A DNA stretch of 64,000 bases from Sphingomonas sp. PR090111-T3T-6A (GTDB taxonomy: Bacteria; Pseudomonadota; Alphaproteobacteria; Sphingomonadales; Sphingomonadaceae): contig NZ_AORL01000010.1 of NCBI RefSeq assembly GCF_000383095.1, positions 124,001 through 188,000 of the forward strand, read 5' to 3'. This document shows positions 41,722 through 50,070 of the stretch, piece after piece. The notes under the pieces were generated by a model. It worked only from the letters and a program-made list of their open reading frames with translations. It was not told the origin of the DNA and made no database searches. A program made the position numbers and the translations under genes. Position 1 is the first letter of the stretch. Every line of letters starts with the position of its first letter.

Positions 41722-42123
41722 TCAGGACGGGGCCATGGCCTTGTCCGCGCCGAAGGCCAGTTCGAGCCGGATGCCGTTCGGATCGCTGAGCACGATCTGG
41801 GTGAGCCCCGCCACACGGGTGGCGCGCTTCACGTAAGGCACGCCGAACGCATTCAGCCGGCGCTCCATCTCCCCGACATCGCTGCAATCGAAGGCGATGT
41901 GATCCAACCGCGCCCGTACGCCCGGCGGGGCGGGCACCTCGCCGTCCGGCGGGGTGTTGACGTGGATGATCGCACGCCCATCCTTGCCGTAGAGCCAGGC
42001 GTGCAGCTCCTGATGGCCCATGGTCTGGCCGGCCGCCACCAGATCGAACAGCTCCTCATAGAAGCGGATCGTCTCCTTGAGGATCGGTGTGCGGATGTTG
42101 ATATGGCCAATGCGTTCGATCAT
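41722..42123 (-). CDS. VOC family protein (glyoxalase-like)
   Basis: A 133-residue single VOC-domain protein. The N-terminal IERIGHINIRTPILKETIRFYEELFDL and C-terminal GLTQIVLSDPNGIRLELAF are the two halves of the fold. Metal ligands of the family are recognisable as His7 (GHINI), a His in RLDHIAFDC and the Glu in RLELAF. This resembles glyoxalase I or extradiol dioxygenase relatives; the substrate is unknown. The ATG at 42123 lies upstream of these motifs, and the longer open frame is not coding. Confidence 0.82.
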   Translation of the reverse strand: MIERIGHINIRTPILKETIRFYEELFDLVAAGQTMGHQELHAWLYGKDGRAIIHVNTPPDGEVPAPPGVRARLDHIAFDCSDVGEMERRLNAFGVPYVKRATRVAGLTQIVLSDPNGIRLELAFGADKAMAPS

Positions 42124-42207
42124 GGTGCGATGAATAGCCGATAGACGGCTCCTGACCAGCCCTCCTGCGGGCTTGTATTTTGCGCCGCTCTTGCGCAACG
42201 CAGGCAT

Positions 42208-42471
42208 ATGGATCTCGACGCCCTCCTCCAGCACTATTTCGGCACGACCGATCTCGATTCCCTCGACGACGAGCAGATCGATCGCGGCGTGCAATGGCTG
42301 CGCATCGCCTTCGGCACGGAGACGGAGCCCGGCCGCCGCTTCGCCATGTGGGTGGTGCTGCACGGCCTCGACGAGGCGCCGGAGCCGTCGGTCGCCTTCA
42401 AGGACGCGGACGAGCGCGCTGCGGCCGAAGCCTATATCCGCGCGATGGACGAGGCCGAACGCTCTGAGTGA
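42208..42471 (+). CDS. Small acidic protein, unknown
   Basis: An 87-residue strongly acidic protein (DLDALLQHYFGTTDLDSLDDEQIDRG and a C-terminal DEAERSE) with no signal peptide or recognised domain. It is predicted to be mostly helical. Its stop overlaps the start region of the following YcaQ-like gene, so they are probably co-translated. Codon use is in keeping with real genes here (GC-rich third positions), which supports that it is expressed. Function is unknown. Confidence 0.65.
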   Translation: MDLDALLQHYFGTTDLDSLDDEQIDRGVQWLRIAFGTETEPGRRFAMWVVLHGLDEAPEPSVAFKDADERAAAEAYIRAMDEAERSE

Positions 42472-43633
42472 GCGGCTGGCGGCAGCGGCCGCGCGGCGCA
42501 TCGCGCTTGCCGCGCAGGGCTTTGGTGCCGCGCGGCCCGAGCAGGCCGGCGCCGGCCATCTGCGCCGCACCGTGGAGCGGCTGGCCCTCCACCAGATCGA
42601 CAGCGTCAATGTCGTGGTGCGCGCCCATTACCTGCCGGCCTTCTCGCGGCTGGGCGTCTATGACCGCGCGCTGATCGACCGGGCGGCGTGGGGGCGCAGG
42701 TCCGAGCGCAGGCTGTTCGAATATTGGGCGCACGAGGCGTCGCTGCTGCCTCTGGCGCTGCATCCGCTGCTGCGCTGGCGCATGGCGGCGGCGGATCGGG
42801 GCGAGACGGGCTGGGGCGGCCTGCGCCCCTTCGCCACCGAGCGCCGGGCCGAGGCGATGGCCGTGCTCGCCCGCATCCGGGCCGAGGGGCCGATGGCGGC
42901 CTCCGATTTCGAGGAGAGCAAGGGCCGCAGCGGCTGGTGGGAGTGGGGCGACACCAAGCGCGCGCTCGAATGGCTGTTCTGGGCGGGGCACATCACCACC
43001 GCCGAGCGGCGCGGCAGCTTCGAGCGTGTCTATGATCTCAGCGAACGGGTCATCCCGTCGGCGATCTTCTCGCTTCCGACGCCGGATGAGGCGGACGCCC
43101 ATCGCGCGCTCATCGCTTATGCCGCCCGTGCGCTGGGCGTCGCCACGGCCACCGACCTGCGCGACTATTTCCGCCAGCCGCCCGAGGAAGCCCGTCAGGC
43201 GATCGCCGAGCTGGTCGAGGCGGGGGAATTGCAGCCTGTCACGGTCGAGGGCTGGAACCGCCCGGCTTTCCTCCACCGCGATGCCCGCCGTCCTCGCCGC
43301 ATCGCGGCCCGCGCGCTTCTCGCGCCGTTCGATCCGCTGATCTGGGAGCGGTCCCGCACGGAAAGACTGTTCGATTTCCATTACCGGATCGGCATCTACA
43401 CACCCGCCGAGCGGCGCACGCACGGCTATTACGACCTGCCCTTCCTGCTCGGCGACCGGCTGGTCGGCCGTGTCGATCTCAAGGCCGATCGGGCGCTCAG
43501 GGAACTTCGGGTGCTGCGTATCCATTTCGAGCCTCATGCACCGGCCGAAGCCGGAGAGGCGCTGGATGCCGAGATCGCCGATATGGCGCGCTGGCTCGGC
43601 CTCTCTTCGGGTGTGAGGACGGCGCGCGAGTAG
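42464..43633 (+). CDS. Winged-helix DNA glycosylase, YcaQ/AlkX family (HTH_42)
   Basis: A ~389-residue protein of the HTH_42 family, which in E. coli YcaQ unhooks DNA interstrand crosslinks. The catalytic QxD motif is visible as HQIDSVNVVVRAHYLPAFSRLG (Gln44 and Asp46 in this numbering; quoted in part as HQIDSVNVV). Tandem winged-helix segments and the C-terminal LLAPFDPLIWERSRTERLFDF block follow. No ATG, GTG or TTG suits the N-terminus. CTG at 42464, with GAGG 9 nt upstream and overlapping the previous stop, is the best start; the frame is open further upstream, so it remains uncertain. The family repairs alkylation crosslinks such as those of nitrogen mustards or azinomycin. Confidence 0.85.
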   Translation: MSERLAAAAARRIALAAQGFGAARPEQAGAGHLRRTVERLALHQIDSVNVVVRAHYLPAFSRLGVYDRALIDRAAWGRRSERRLFEYWAHEASLLPLALHPLLRWRMAAADRGETGWGGLRPFATERRAEAMAVLARIRAEGPMAASDFEESKGRSGWWEWGDTKRALEWLFWAGHITTAERRGSFERVYDLSERVIPSAIFSLPTPDEADAHRALIAYAARALGVATATDLRDYFRQPPEEARQAIAELVEAGELQPVTVEGWNRPAFLHRDARRPRRIAARALLAPFDPLIWERSRTERLFDFHYRIGIYTPAERRTHGYYDLPFLLGDRLVGRVDLKADRALRELRVLRIHFEPHAPAEAGEALDAEIADMARWLGLSSGVRTARE

Positions 43634-43675
43634 CGTTCAGGTCCGCGGTCAGGGAGTTGGAGGAGGTTGCACACG

Positions 43676-45688
43676 ATGCGTCGCTCCATCTCGCTGTTCG
43701 CCATCACCGGGCTACTGCCGGTCGTCGTGCTGGGCGGGATCGTCGGCACCACCACTTTCCGAAGCCAGCGGGACGCGATCGAGCAGCAGGCGCGGGCGTG
43801 CGTCACCTTCACCGCCGTGCTGCTCGCCCGTGAGCTGGATGCTGATCGCCGGGCCGCGCGTGCGCTCTCGTCGTCGACCGCCTTCGACGGTGCCTGGAAC
43901 GAGGAGGCGGTGCGTGCGCTGGTCGCGCGCGCGATCGAGGCGGACGGGCGATGGCGGTCGATCCGGGTCAGCGATCCCTCTGGCCGTCCCCTGATCGACG
44001 TTCCCGCCAACCCCGAGGCCGGCGATGCCGACAGCCTGGCTCGCGCGGTGGCAACGAAGCGGCCGATCGTCGGGGGCGTGGTGACGGAGCCGGACGGAAG
44101 CCAGGCCTTCGCCGTCCACGCGCCGATCGTCCGGGATGGCAGGATCGTCCGGGTGCTGACCCTGATGGTTCCTTCCCGCTCGCTCAACGAACTGCTGGAG
44201 ACGCAGCCGCTGGCGGCGGGATGGCGCTCGGGAATCATCGACGGCAGCGGTGATATCGTCGCCAATGCGGGCTTCGACTGGCGTCGCGTGGGCCAGCCCG
44301 CCAATCCCGCGGTGATCGCCGCGCAGCGCAAGGGCGTGCTCAACCTCTATCGCTTCCGCAGGCTCGACGGATCGCTGGCGGTCGGCATGTGGGCGCCGGT
44401 CGCGGGAACGGACTGGGCGGTATATCTCTCGGCTCCGGCGCATGACTATTCGGGGCCGCTGCGTCACGCGATAGCCCTGCTGGCGGGGGCGGCGATCGTC
44501 AGCCTGCTGCTCTTCGCGCTGCTGGCGCGGCTGCTGATCGTGGAGCTGCGCCATTATCGCGCACGCGAGCGGGGCGAGCTTCAGCGGCAGCGGATGGAAG
44601 CGCTGGGCCGGCTGACGGGCGGCGTGGCGCACGATTTCAACAATCTGCTGACGCCGGTGATGGGCGGGCTCGATCTGCTGCGCCGGCGCGTGCCGGACGA
44701 CCCGAAGGCCCAGCGCTATATCGAGACGGCGATGGCCAGCGCCGAGCGTGCGCGGACGCTGATCGGCCGGCTGCTCGCCTTTTCCCGGCGGCAGGCGCTG
44801 GCTCCGCGCAACATCGATGTGGGGGCGCTGCTGACGGGGCTCTCCGATCTCATCCGCCAGTCGGTGACGGCGCAGGTGCGGCTGGAGTGGTCCATCGCGG
44901 ATCGCCTGCCGCCGGTGCTGGTCGATCCCGCGCAGCTCGAACTCGCGATCCTCAATCTGGCGATCAACGCGCGCGATGCGATGCCCAATGGCGGCGCGAT
45001 CACCATCAGCGCGCAACGGGCGACGGAAGCCGAGACGCTCGATCTGCCGGCGAAGGATTATGTCAGCATCGCCGTGACGGATACCGGCATCGGCATGGAC
45101 GAGGCGACGGCACGGCAGGCGATCGACCCTTTCTTCACCACCAAGGCGATGGGCAAGGGCACGGGGCTCGGCCTTTCGATGGTCCACGGCTTCGCGGCGC
45201 AATCGGGCGGGATGCTCCATATCGCGAGCCGGTTCGGGGTCGGCACGGTGGCGAAGATCGTGTTGCCGGCGGGCACGGGCGAGCCGGTCGGCGAGGAGGC
45301 TCGGCCCGAGGTCGCCCGACTGACGCGGCGACGCATTCTCGTGGTGGACGACGATCAGGCCGTCCGTGCCTCGACGGCAGAGATGCTGACCGCCGCCGGG
45401 CATGACGTGATCGAGGCTGCGAGCGTCGACCAGGCGCTGGCGATCCTCGACGAGATGCCGGACATGGATGCCGTGGTGACCGATTATCTGATGCCCCAGC
45501 GCACCGGCGCCGATCTGATCCGCGAAATGCGCAAGCGCCGGCCGGAGACGCCGGTGCTGCTCGTCACCGGCTATGCGAGCGTCGCCGGAGACGTGCCGGC
45601 CAACGTGACGCGGCTGGCCAAGCCGTTCCGCGCCGATGAGTTGCTGGTGGGCCTGGCGCGCATCTTCGGGCGAGGGGCGCTCGCCTGA
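43676..45688 (+). CDS. Hybrid sensor histidine kinase with C-terminal receiver
   Basis: A 670-residue inner-membrane kinase. TM1 spans about 6-27, followed by a ~235-residue periplasmic sensor of Cache type, then TM2 (~262-285, LLAGAAIVSLLLFALLARLL). HisKA has His319 in GGVAHDFNNLL. The ATPase domain has N box NLAINARDAM, G1 DTGIGMD and G2 GKGTGLGLSMVHG. The receiver has the acidic pair DDD, Asp603 (VTDYLMPQRTG) and Lys in AKPFR. AGGAGG lies 9 nt before the ATG. No response regulator or target gene adjoins it, so its output is through an unlinked phosphotransfer partner or the attached receiver. The ligand is unknown. Confidence 0.92.
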   Translation: MRRSISLFAITGLLPVVVLGGIVGTTTFRSQRDAIEQQARACVTFTAVLLARELDADRRAARALSSSTAFDGAWNEEAVRALVARAIEADGRWRSIRVSDPSGRPLIDVPANPEAGDADSLARAVATKRPIVGGVVTEPDGSQAFAVHAPIVRDGRIVRVLTLMVPSRSLNELLETQPLAAGWRSGIIDGSGDIVANAGFDWRRVGQPANPAVIAAQRKGVLNLYRFRRLDGSLAVGMWAPVAGTDWAVYLSAPAHDYSGPLRHAIALLAGAAIVSLLLFALLARLLIVELRHYRARERGELQRQRMEALGRLTGGVAHDFNNLLTPVMGGLDLLRRRVPDDPKAQRYIETAMASAERARTLIGRLLAFSRRQALAPRNIDVGALLTGLSDLIRQSVTAQVRLEWSIADRLPPVLVDPAQLELAILNLAINARDAMPNGGAITISAQRATEAETLDLPAKDYVSIAVTDTGIGMDEATARQAIDPFFTTKAMGKGTGLGLSMVHGFAAQSGGMLHIASRFGVGTVAKIVLPAGTGEPVGEEARPEVARLTRRRILVVDDDQAVRASTAEMLTAAGHDVIEAASVDQALAILDEMPDMDAVVTDYLMPQRTGADLIREMRKRRPETPVLLVTGYASVAGDVPANVTRLAKPFRADELLVGLARIFGRGALA

Positions 45689-45830
45689 CGAAAGGCGCCC
45701 CGGCAATCTTCGCTGATGAACGGAAATATTCGCTAATGTGACGATCCCGGAAACCGGGTGCGCGCGTTCGGCCTCTTGAGATCGGCGGTCTGTTGTTCCC
45801 CCATGCCGGTCTCCTGTCCCTATCCCACAG

Positions 45831-45868
45831 CCCCGCCGGCGCCCCACCGCCGGCGGGGTCCCTTTTTT
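45831..45868 (+). terminator. Strong Rho-independent terminator
   Basis: A perfect 11-bp GC stem (CCCCGCCGGCG and CGCCGGCGGGG) with a 6-nt loop is followed by TCCC and six T. It is 142 nt after the kinase stop, so it ends either the kinase mRNA or a separate short transcript. Confidence 0.85.
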
Positions 45869-45889
45869 GGGGCGTTTCGGAGATGGCGG

Positions 45890-46939
45890 TTAGCGGAAGG
45901 CGACCTGGGCGGCGCGGGGCGTGATCGTCATCACGCCATTCTCGATGACGATGCGGCCGAGGCGGTTGATTTCGGTCTGGCCGAGCAGCGTGTAGGGAAT
46001 GCCCTCCTGCCCGATCGCGGCGGTGAAGCTGCCGAGATTCTGCCCGGCGACCTCCATCGAGCGGAGCCGCGCGACGCTCAGCATCGTATAGCCGCCGATG
46101 CCCGCCATCGGCTCGGAACGGACGATGTTCTGGGCGGCACCGGTGGCGCGGGCATCGCGGGCGGAGAGGATGGTGTCCTGCGCGCCGGTATCGACGATCG
46201 CCTGGATCGCGACGCCGTTGATGCGGATCGGGGCGATGAAATGGCCCGTGCGCGGATCGCGATGGATGCTGAGCGGTTGCGCCGTGGCAGGCGTCAGCAC
46301 GGCGAGACGGTAATCGGGCGCCGGGACGGCCTGCGCGGCCTGGATCGGCACGATCATGGGCGCCGAACGCAGCAGCACGGGCAAGGTGAAGGAGTCGAAA
46401 TCGCCTGCGCGGATCGGCACATGCTGCGCGAGATCGACAGGCGCGGCCTCCGCAGGCCCGAAATCGGGGGCGGGAATGTCGAGTGCCGTCTGGAGAACGG
46501 GCTGCGCGTCCGTATCCGCCGCATCCTCCCCGTCGGGCGCGGAAGACAGGAGGCTGGCGAGCATCGGCCCGTCGACATGCGGGGGCTGGATCGGCTGTGC
46601 CGCCCGTGCGGGCGCATAGGCCATCTGCGGCCCCTGCGGCGTGTAGGCGAAGGCCGCGAGAGGTTCGAGCCGCGTCTCGACCGTGGTACGGATCGGGTTG
46701 CCGTCCTCGTCTTCCTCGGTCGTCTGGACGGTCACCACCTGAACGGGCTGGATGTCCTGCCGGCCGGCATAAGGGCGGTCGACCACCACGGGATGCCCAT
46801 CGGCCGCGAAACTGATCGTGCGCATCACGCCGGGCGGGATGTCGGTCAGCGACGGATCGAGCGTGTGGACCTGCGCCATGGCCGGTGCGGCGGCCCCGGC
46901 AGAAAGCGTCAGCGCTAGGAGGGCGAGTTTGGGAGCCAT
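45890..46939 (-). CDS. Exported retropepsin-like aspartic protease
   Basis: A 349-residue protein with a signal peptide (residues 1-22, ending APAMAQ). A long low-complexity Ala/Pro-rich middle is followed by a C-terminal clan AA domain (about 225-345), where the catalytic motif is AIVDTGAQDTILS (Asp-Thr-Gly) and the hydrophobic-hydrophobic-Gly element appears as YTLLGQTEINRLGRIVI. Single-domain retropepsin-like proteins act as homodimers; in bacteria their targets are largely unknown. Export to the periplasm is predicted. It is divergent from the GH130-like gene, with no evident functional link. Confidence 0.82.
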   Translation of the reverse strand: MAPKLALLALTLSAGAAAPAMAQVHTLDPSLTDIPPGVMRTISFAADGHPVVVDRPYAGRQDIQPVQVVTVQTTEEDEDGNPIRTTVETRLEPLAAFAYTPQGPQMAYAPARAAQPIQPPHVDGPMLASLLSSAPDGEDAADTDAQPVLQTALDIPAPDFGPAEAAPVDLAQHVPIRAGDFDSFTLPVLLRSAPMIVPIQAAQAVPAPDYRLAVLTPATAQPLSIHRDPRTGHFIAPIRINGVAIQAIVDTGAQDTILSARDARATGAAQNIVRSEPMAGIGGYTMLSVARLRSMEVAGQNLGSFTAAIGQEGIPYTLLGQTEINRLGRIVIENGVMTITPRAAQVAFR

Positions 46940-47082
46940 GGTTTCCCTTCCAGCCCCGAGTCTAGACTGGCCGTCCCTAATCTCCGGTAAACGGCGCGGC
47001 TTTTGCCGGATCGGCTGCGCGGAGGCGGAACCGGGCAGCCTGCCGCTGCGTCTCCCGTTCGCCGAGCGTGAGGAGAGCCGCG

Positions 47083-48252
47083 ATGTCGCATACCGCCGTC
47101 ACCGGACAATCGGATGCCGCCCCGCGGCCTTCCTTCCCGGTCGACCGATTGGTGCTGGCGCCCGCCGACCTCGATCTCGCCCGCTCCCCCATGGCGGGGC
47201 ATTTCGATGCCGAGACCTACGTGCTCGGCGCCTTCAATCCGGGTCTGACGCGCCTGCCCAACGGCAATTTGCTGATGATGGTGCGGATCGCCGAGGCGCT
47301 GCGCGAGCCGATCCGCAACGGACATATCCATGCGATCCGCTGGGAGGCGGGGCGCTATATCCTCGACGCCTGGCCGCTCGACATGGTCGACACGGCGGAC
47401 CCGCGCAAATTCGCGATCCTCGGCGGCGGATGGCGGGTGGTGGCGCTGACCTCGCTCTCCTGGCTGCTGCCGGTCGAGTTCGATCCCGACGGGCTGCGGG
47501 TGGAGGCGATCCACTATGATCGCGCCGTCGCGCCGCAATATCCCTTCCAATGCTACGGTGTGGAGGACGCGCGGATCAGCCATGTCGAGGGACGCTGGCT
47601 GATGACGAGCTGCTCGGTCAGCCCCGAGCGCCATTCCACCACGCTCTACAGTTCGACCAATGGACTGGACTGGACGTTCGAGGACATCGTGCTCGATCAC
47701 CAGAACAAGGACATGCTGATCTTCGAGGGCCGGATCGACGGTCGCTACTGGGCCCAGACGCGGCCGCTCGGCAGCCTCTATTTCGCCTATCCGCCGGGCA
47801 GCGAGTGGAAGGCCGGGCCCTCGATCAACCTCGCCACCTCACCTGACCTGCTGCACTGGAAACCCTGCCGCGAGCCCGGCATCCGCCCGCATTCGGGCAC
47901 GGTGGCGACGGCGCGCATGGGCGGCGGCGCGCCGCCGATCCTCACCGATGAGGGCTGGCTCAGCCTGTGGCATGGGGTCGAGCCGCGCGAGATCGTCGGC
48001 GTCTATCGCACCTACTGGTCGCTGCTCGATCGCGACGATCCGAGCCGCATCCTCCATACCGGGAATGTTTCGCTGCTTGATCCGGCGCCCGATCTCACGG
48101 CGCCGATCAACGATCAGATGTACGTCCACGACGTGGTGTTCACGACCGGCGTCGTCGATGCCGGCGATCACTACATCGTGGCGTCCGGCGAGGCGGACCT
48201 CGCCTGCCGGATCACTCATATTCCCAAGGAGCTGTTCCGCCTGCCGCGTTAG
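47083..48252 (+). CDS. GH130-like beta-propeller glycoside phosphorylase/hydrolase family protein
   Basis: A 389-residue cytoplasmic protein with the five-bladed propeller pattern of family GH130 and relatives. GAFNPGLTRLPNGNLLMMVRI resembles the substrate-loop start. The conserved acid is expected in the YGVEDARISHVEGRW block, as in beta-1,4-mannoside phosphorylases (VEDPR-type). HSGTVATARMGGGAPPI contributes phosphate or sugar contacts. GAGGAGAG precedes the ATG at 47083. No neighbouring genes of mannan or glucan metabolism identify a substrate. It overlaps the convergent FAD enzyme by 4 nt. Confidence 0.75.
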   Translation: MSHTAVTGQSDAAPRPSFPVDRLVLAPADLDLARSPMAGHFDAETYVLGAFNPGLTRLPNGNLLMMVRIAEALREPIRNGHIHAIRWEAGRYILDAWPLDMVDTADPRKFAILGGGWRVVALTSLSWLLPVEFDPDGLRVEAIHYDRAVAPQYPFQCYGVEDARISHVEGRWLMTSCSVSPERHSTTLYSSTNGLDWTFEDIVLDHQNKDMLIFEGRIDGRYWAQTRPLGSLYFAYPPGSEWKAGPSINLATSPDLLHWKPCREPGIRPHSGTVATARMGGGAPPILTDEGWLSLWHGVEPREIVGVYRTYWSLLDRDDPSRILHTGNVSLLDPAPDLTAPINDQMYVHDVVFTTGVVDAGDHYIVASGEADLACRITHIPKELFRLPR

Positions 48253-49874
48253 GCGGCGACCCCCGTCAGGCTGAGCGCGACCGCCTCGGCCACCTTGATG
48301 CCGTCCACCGCTGCCGAGAGGATGCCGCCTGCATAGCCCGCGCCTTCGCCGGCAGGGTAGAGGCCTGCGAGGTTGAGGCTCTGCATGTCCTTGCCGCGCG
48401 TGATGCGGAGCGGGGAGGAGGTGCGCGTCTCGACGCCGGTCATCATCGCGTCGGGATGGTCGTAGTTCGCGATCTGGCGGCCGAAGACGGGCAGCGCCTC
48501 GCGGAAGGCCTCGACCACGAAATCGGGCAGGACGGTGGCAAGGTCGGTCGGCGTCACGCCGGGCTTGTAGGAGGGCTGCACCGCCCCGAACCCGGTGGAT
48601 GGCCGGCCGGCGAGGAAATCCCCCACGCGCTGGCCGGGCGCGGCATAATTGGAGCCGCCTGCCACGAACGCCTTCTCCTCCAGCGCGCGCTGGAGATGGA
48701 TGCCGGCGAGCGGATGGCCGGGGAAGTCGCGCTCGGGATCGATGCCGACGACGAAGCCCGAATTGGCGTTGAACTCGGCGCGCGAATATTGGCTCATGCC
48801 GTTGGTGACGACGCGGCCTTCCTCGGAGGTCGCCGCCACCACGCGCCCGCCGGGGCACATGCAGAAGCTGTAGACCGTCCGCCCGTTCTGGCAATGGTGC
48901 GACAGAGCATAAGCCGCCGCGCCCAGGATCGGATGCCCCGCGCATTCGCCGAAGCGGGCCCGGTCGATCCAGCTCTGCGGATGCTCGATCCGCACGCCGA
49001 TCGAGAAGGGCTTGGCCTCGATATGGACGCCGCGCTCATGGAGCATCTCGAACGTGTCGCGCGCGCTGTGGCCGACGGCCAGCACGACATGATCGGCCTC
49101 CAGAGTGCTGCCGTCCTGGAAATGCAGGCCGCGAAGATGGCGCGAGCCGTCGGCGCGCGTCTCGATGTCGAGATCTTCGACGCGATGCTGCCAGCGATAT
49201 TCGCCGCCGAGGCTCTGGATCGTCTCGCGCATGCTCTCGACCATCGTCACCAGCCGGAAGGTGCCGATATGCGGATGCGCCTCGGTGAGGATTTCCTCCG
49301 GTGCGCCGGCCTTCACGAACTCCTCCAGCACCTTGCGGCCGAGGAAGCGCGGGTCCTTGATCTGGCTGTAGAGCTTGCCGTCGGAGAAGGTGCCGGCGCC
49401 GCCCTCGCCGAACTGGACGTTGCTCTCCGGATTGAGCACGCCGCGGCGCCACAGGCCCCAGGTGTCCTTAGTCCGCTCGCGCACCACCTTGCCGCGATCG
49501 ACGATGATCGGGCGGAAACCCATCTGGGCGAGGATCAGCCCCGCGAACAGGCCGCAGGGGCCGGCGCCGATCACCACCGGGCGCTTTTCCAGCGTCTCGG
49601 GCGCGCGGGCGACGAAGCGATAGGCGGTGTCGGGGGTGGGCTTCACATCCTTGTCCCCGGTGAAGCGGGCGAGGATCGAGGCCTCGTCCTTCACCGTCAC
49701 GTCGACCGAATAGACCAGCAGGATCGCCGACTTGCGCCGCGCGTCGTTGGCGCGGCGGGCGACGGTGAAGTCGATCAGCGCATCCGGCTCGATGCCCAGC
49801 CGCTCCAGGATGGCGGCGCGCAGCGCCTCTGGCGGATGATCGAGGGGGAGCTTGAGTTCGGTAAGGCGGAGCAT
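48249..49874 (-). CDS. FAD-dependent dehydrogenase of unknown substrate (COG2509-type)
   Basis: A 541-residue flavoprotein. The N-terminal ~90 residues form a small domain (LTELKLPLDHPPEALRAAIL, FTVARRANDARRK), and the FAD dinucleotide motif VIGAGPCGLFAGLIL follows near residue 100. GGAGTFSDGKL, VVLAVGHSARDTFEML, SFCMCPGGRVVAATSEEG and the C-terminal GEGAGYAGGILSAAVDG are all family signatures. This family is widespread, short of genetic data, and annotated only as NAD(P)/FAD-dependent oxidoreductase. The MCPGG Cys could be redox-active. It stands alone, divergent from the wsp-like operon. Confidence 0.85.
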   Translation of the reverse strand: MLRLTELKLPLDHPPEALRAAILERLGIEPDALIDFTVARRANDARRKSAILLVYSVDVTVKDEASILARFTGDKDVKPTPDTAYRFVARAPETLEKRPVVIGAGPCGLFAGLILAQMGFRPIIVDRGKVVRERTKDTWGLWRRGVLNPESNVQFGEGGAGTFSDGKLYSQIKDPRFLGRKVLEEFVKAGAPEEILTEAHPHIGTFRLVTMVESMRETIQSLGGEYRWQHRVEDLDIETRADGSRHLRGLHFQDGSTLEADHVVLAVGHSARDTFEMLHERGVHIEAKPFSIGVRIEHPQSWIDRARFGECAGHPILGAAAYALSHHCQNGRTVYSFCMCPGGRVVAATSEEGRVVTNGMSQYSRAEFNANSGFVVGIDPERDFPGHPLAGIHLQRALEEKAFVAGGSNYAAPGQRVGDFLAGRPSTGFGAVQPSYKPGVTPTDLATVLPDFVVEAFREALPVFGRQIANYDHPDAMMTGVETRTSSPLRITRGKDMQSLNLAGLYPAGEGAGYAGGILSAAVDGIKVAEAVALSLTGVAA

Positions 49875-50070
49875 GGCGTGCCTTTAGCCGCAAGGCTTGC
49901 TTCGCGCCATCCGCCCGCGCGCAGGGGCCTCCGGCCGGGATCGTTAGCTTTCTGTTAGAGATAAATGGTTACAAAATCCGGGCGCTTGCGAAGTGCGCAT
50001 CGATCAGGTGCCGGAAGCCCTTGTGCCAGAAGGCAAGCCGGCCGTGTCGCGGGGCTGGAGCCGCGTTTGT

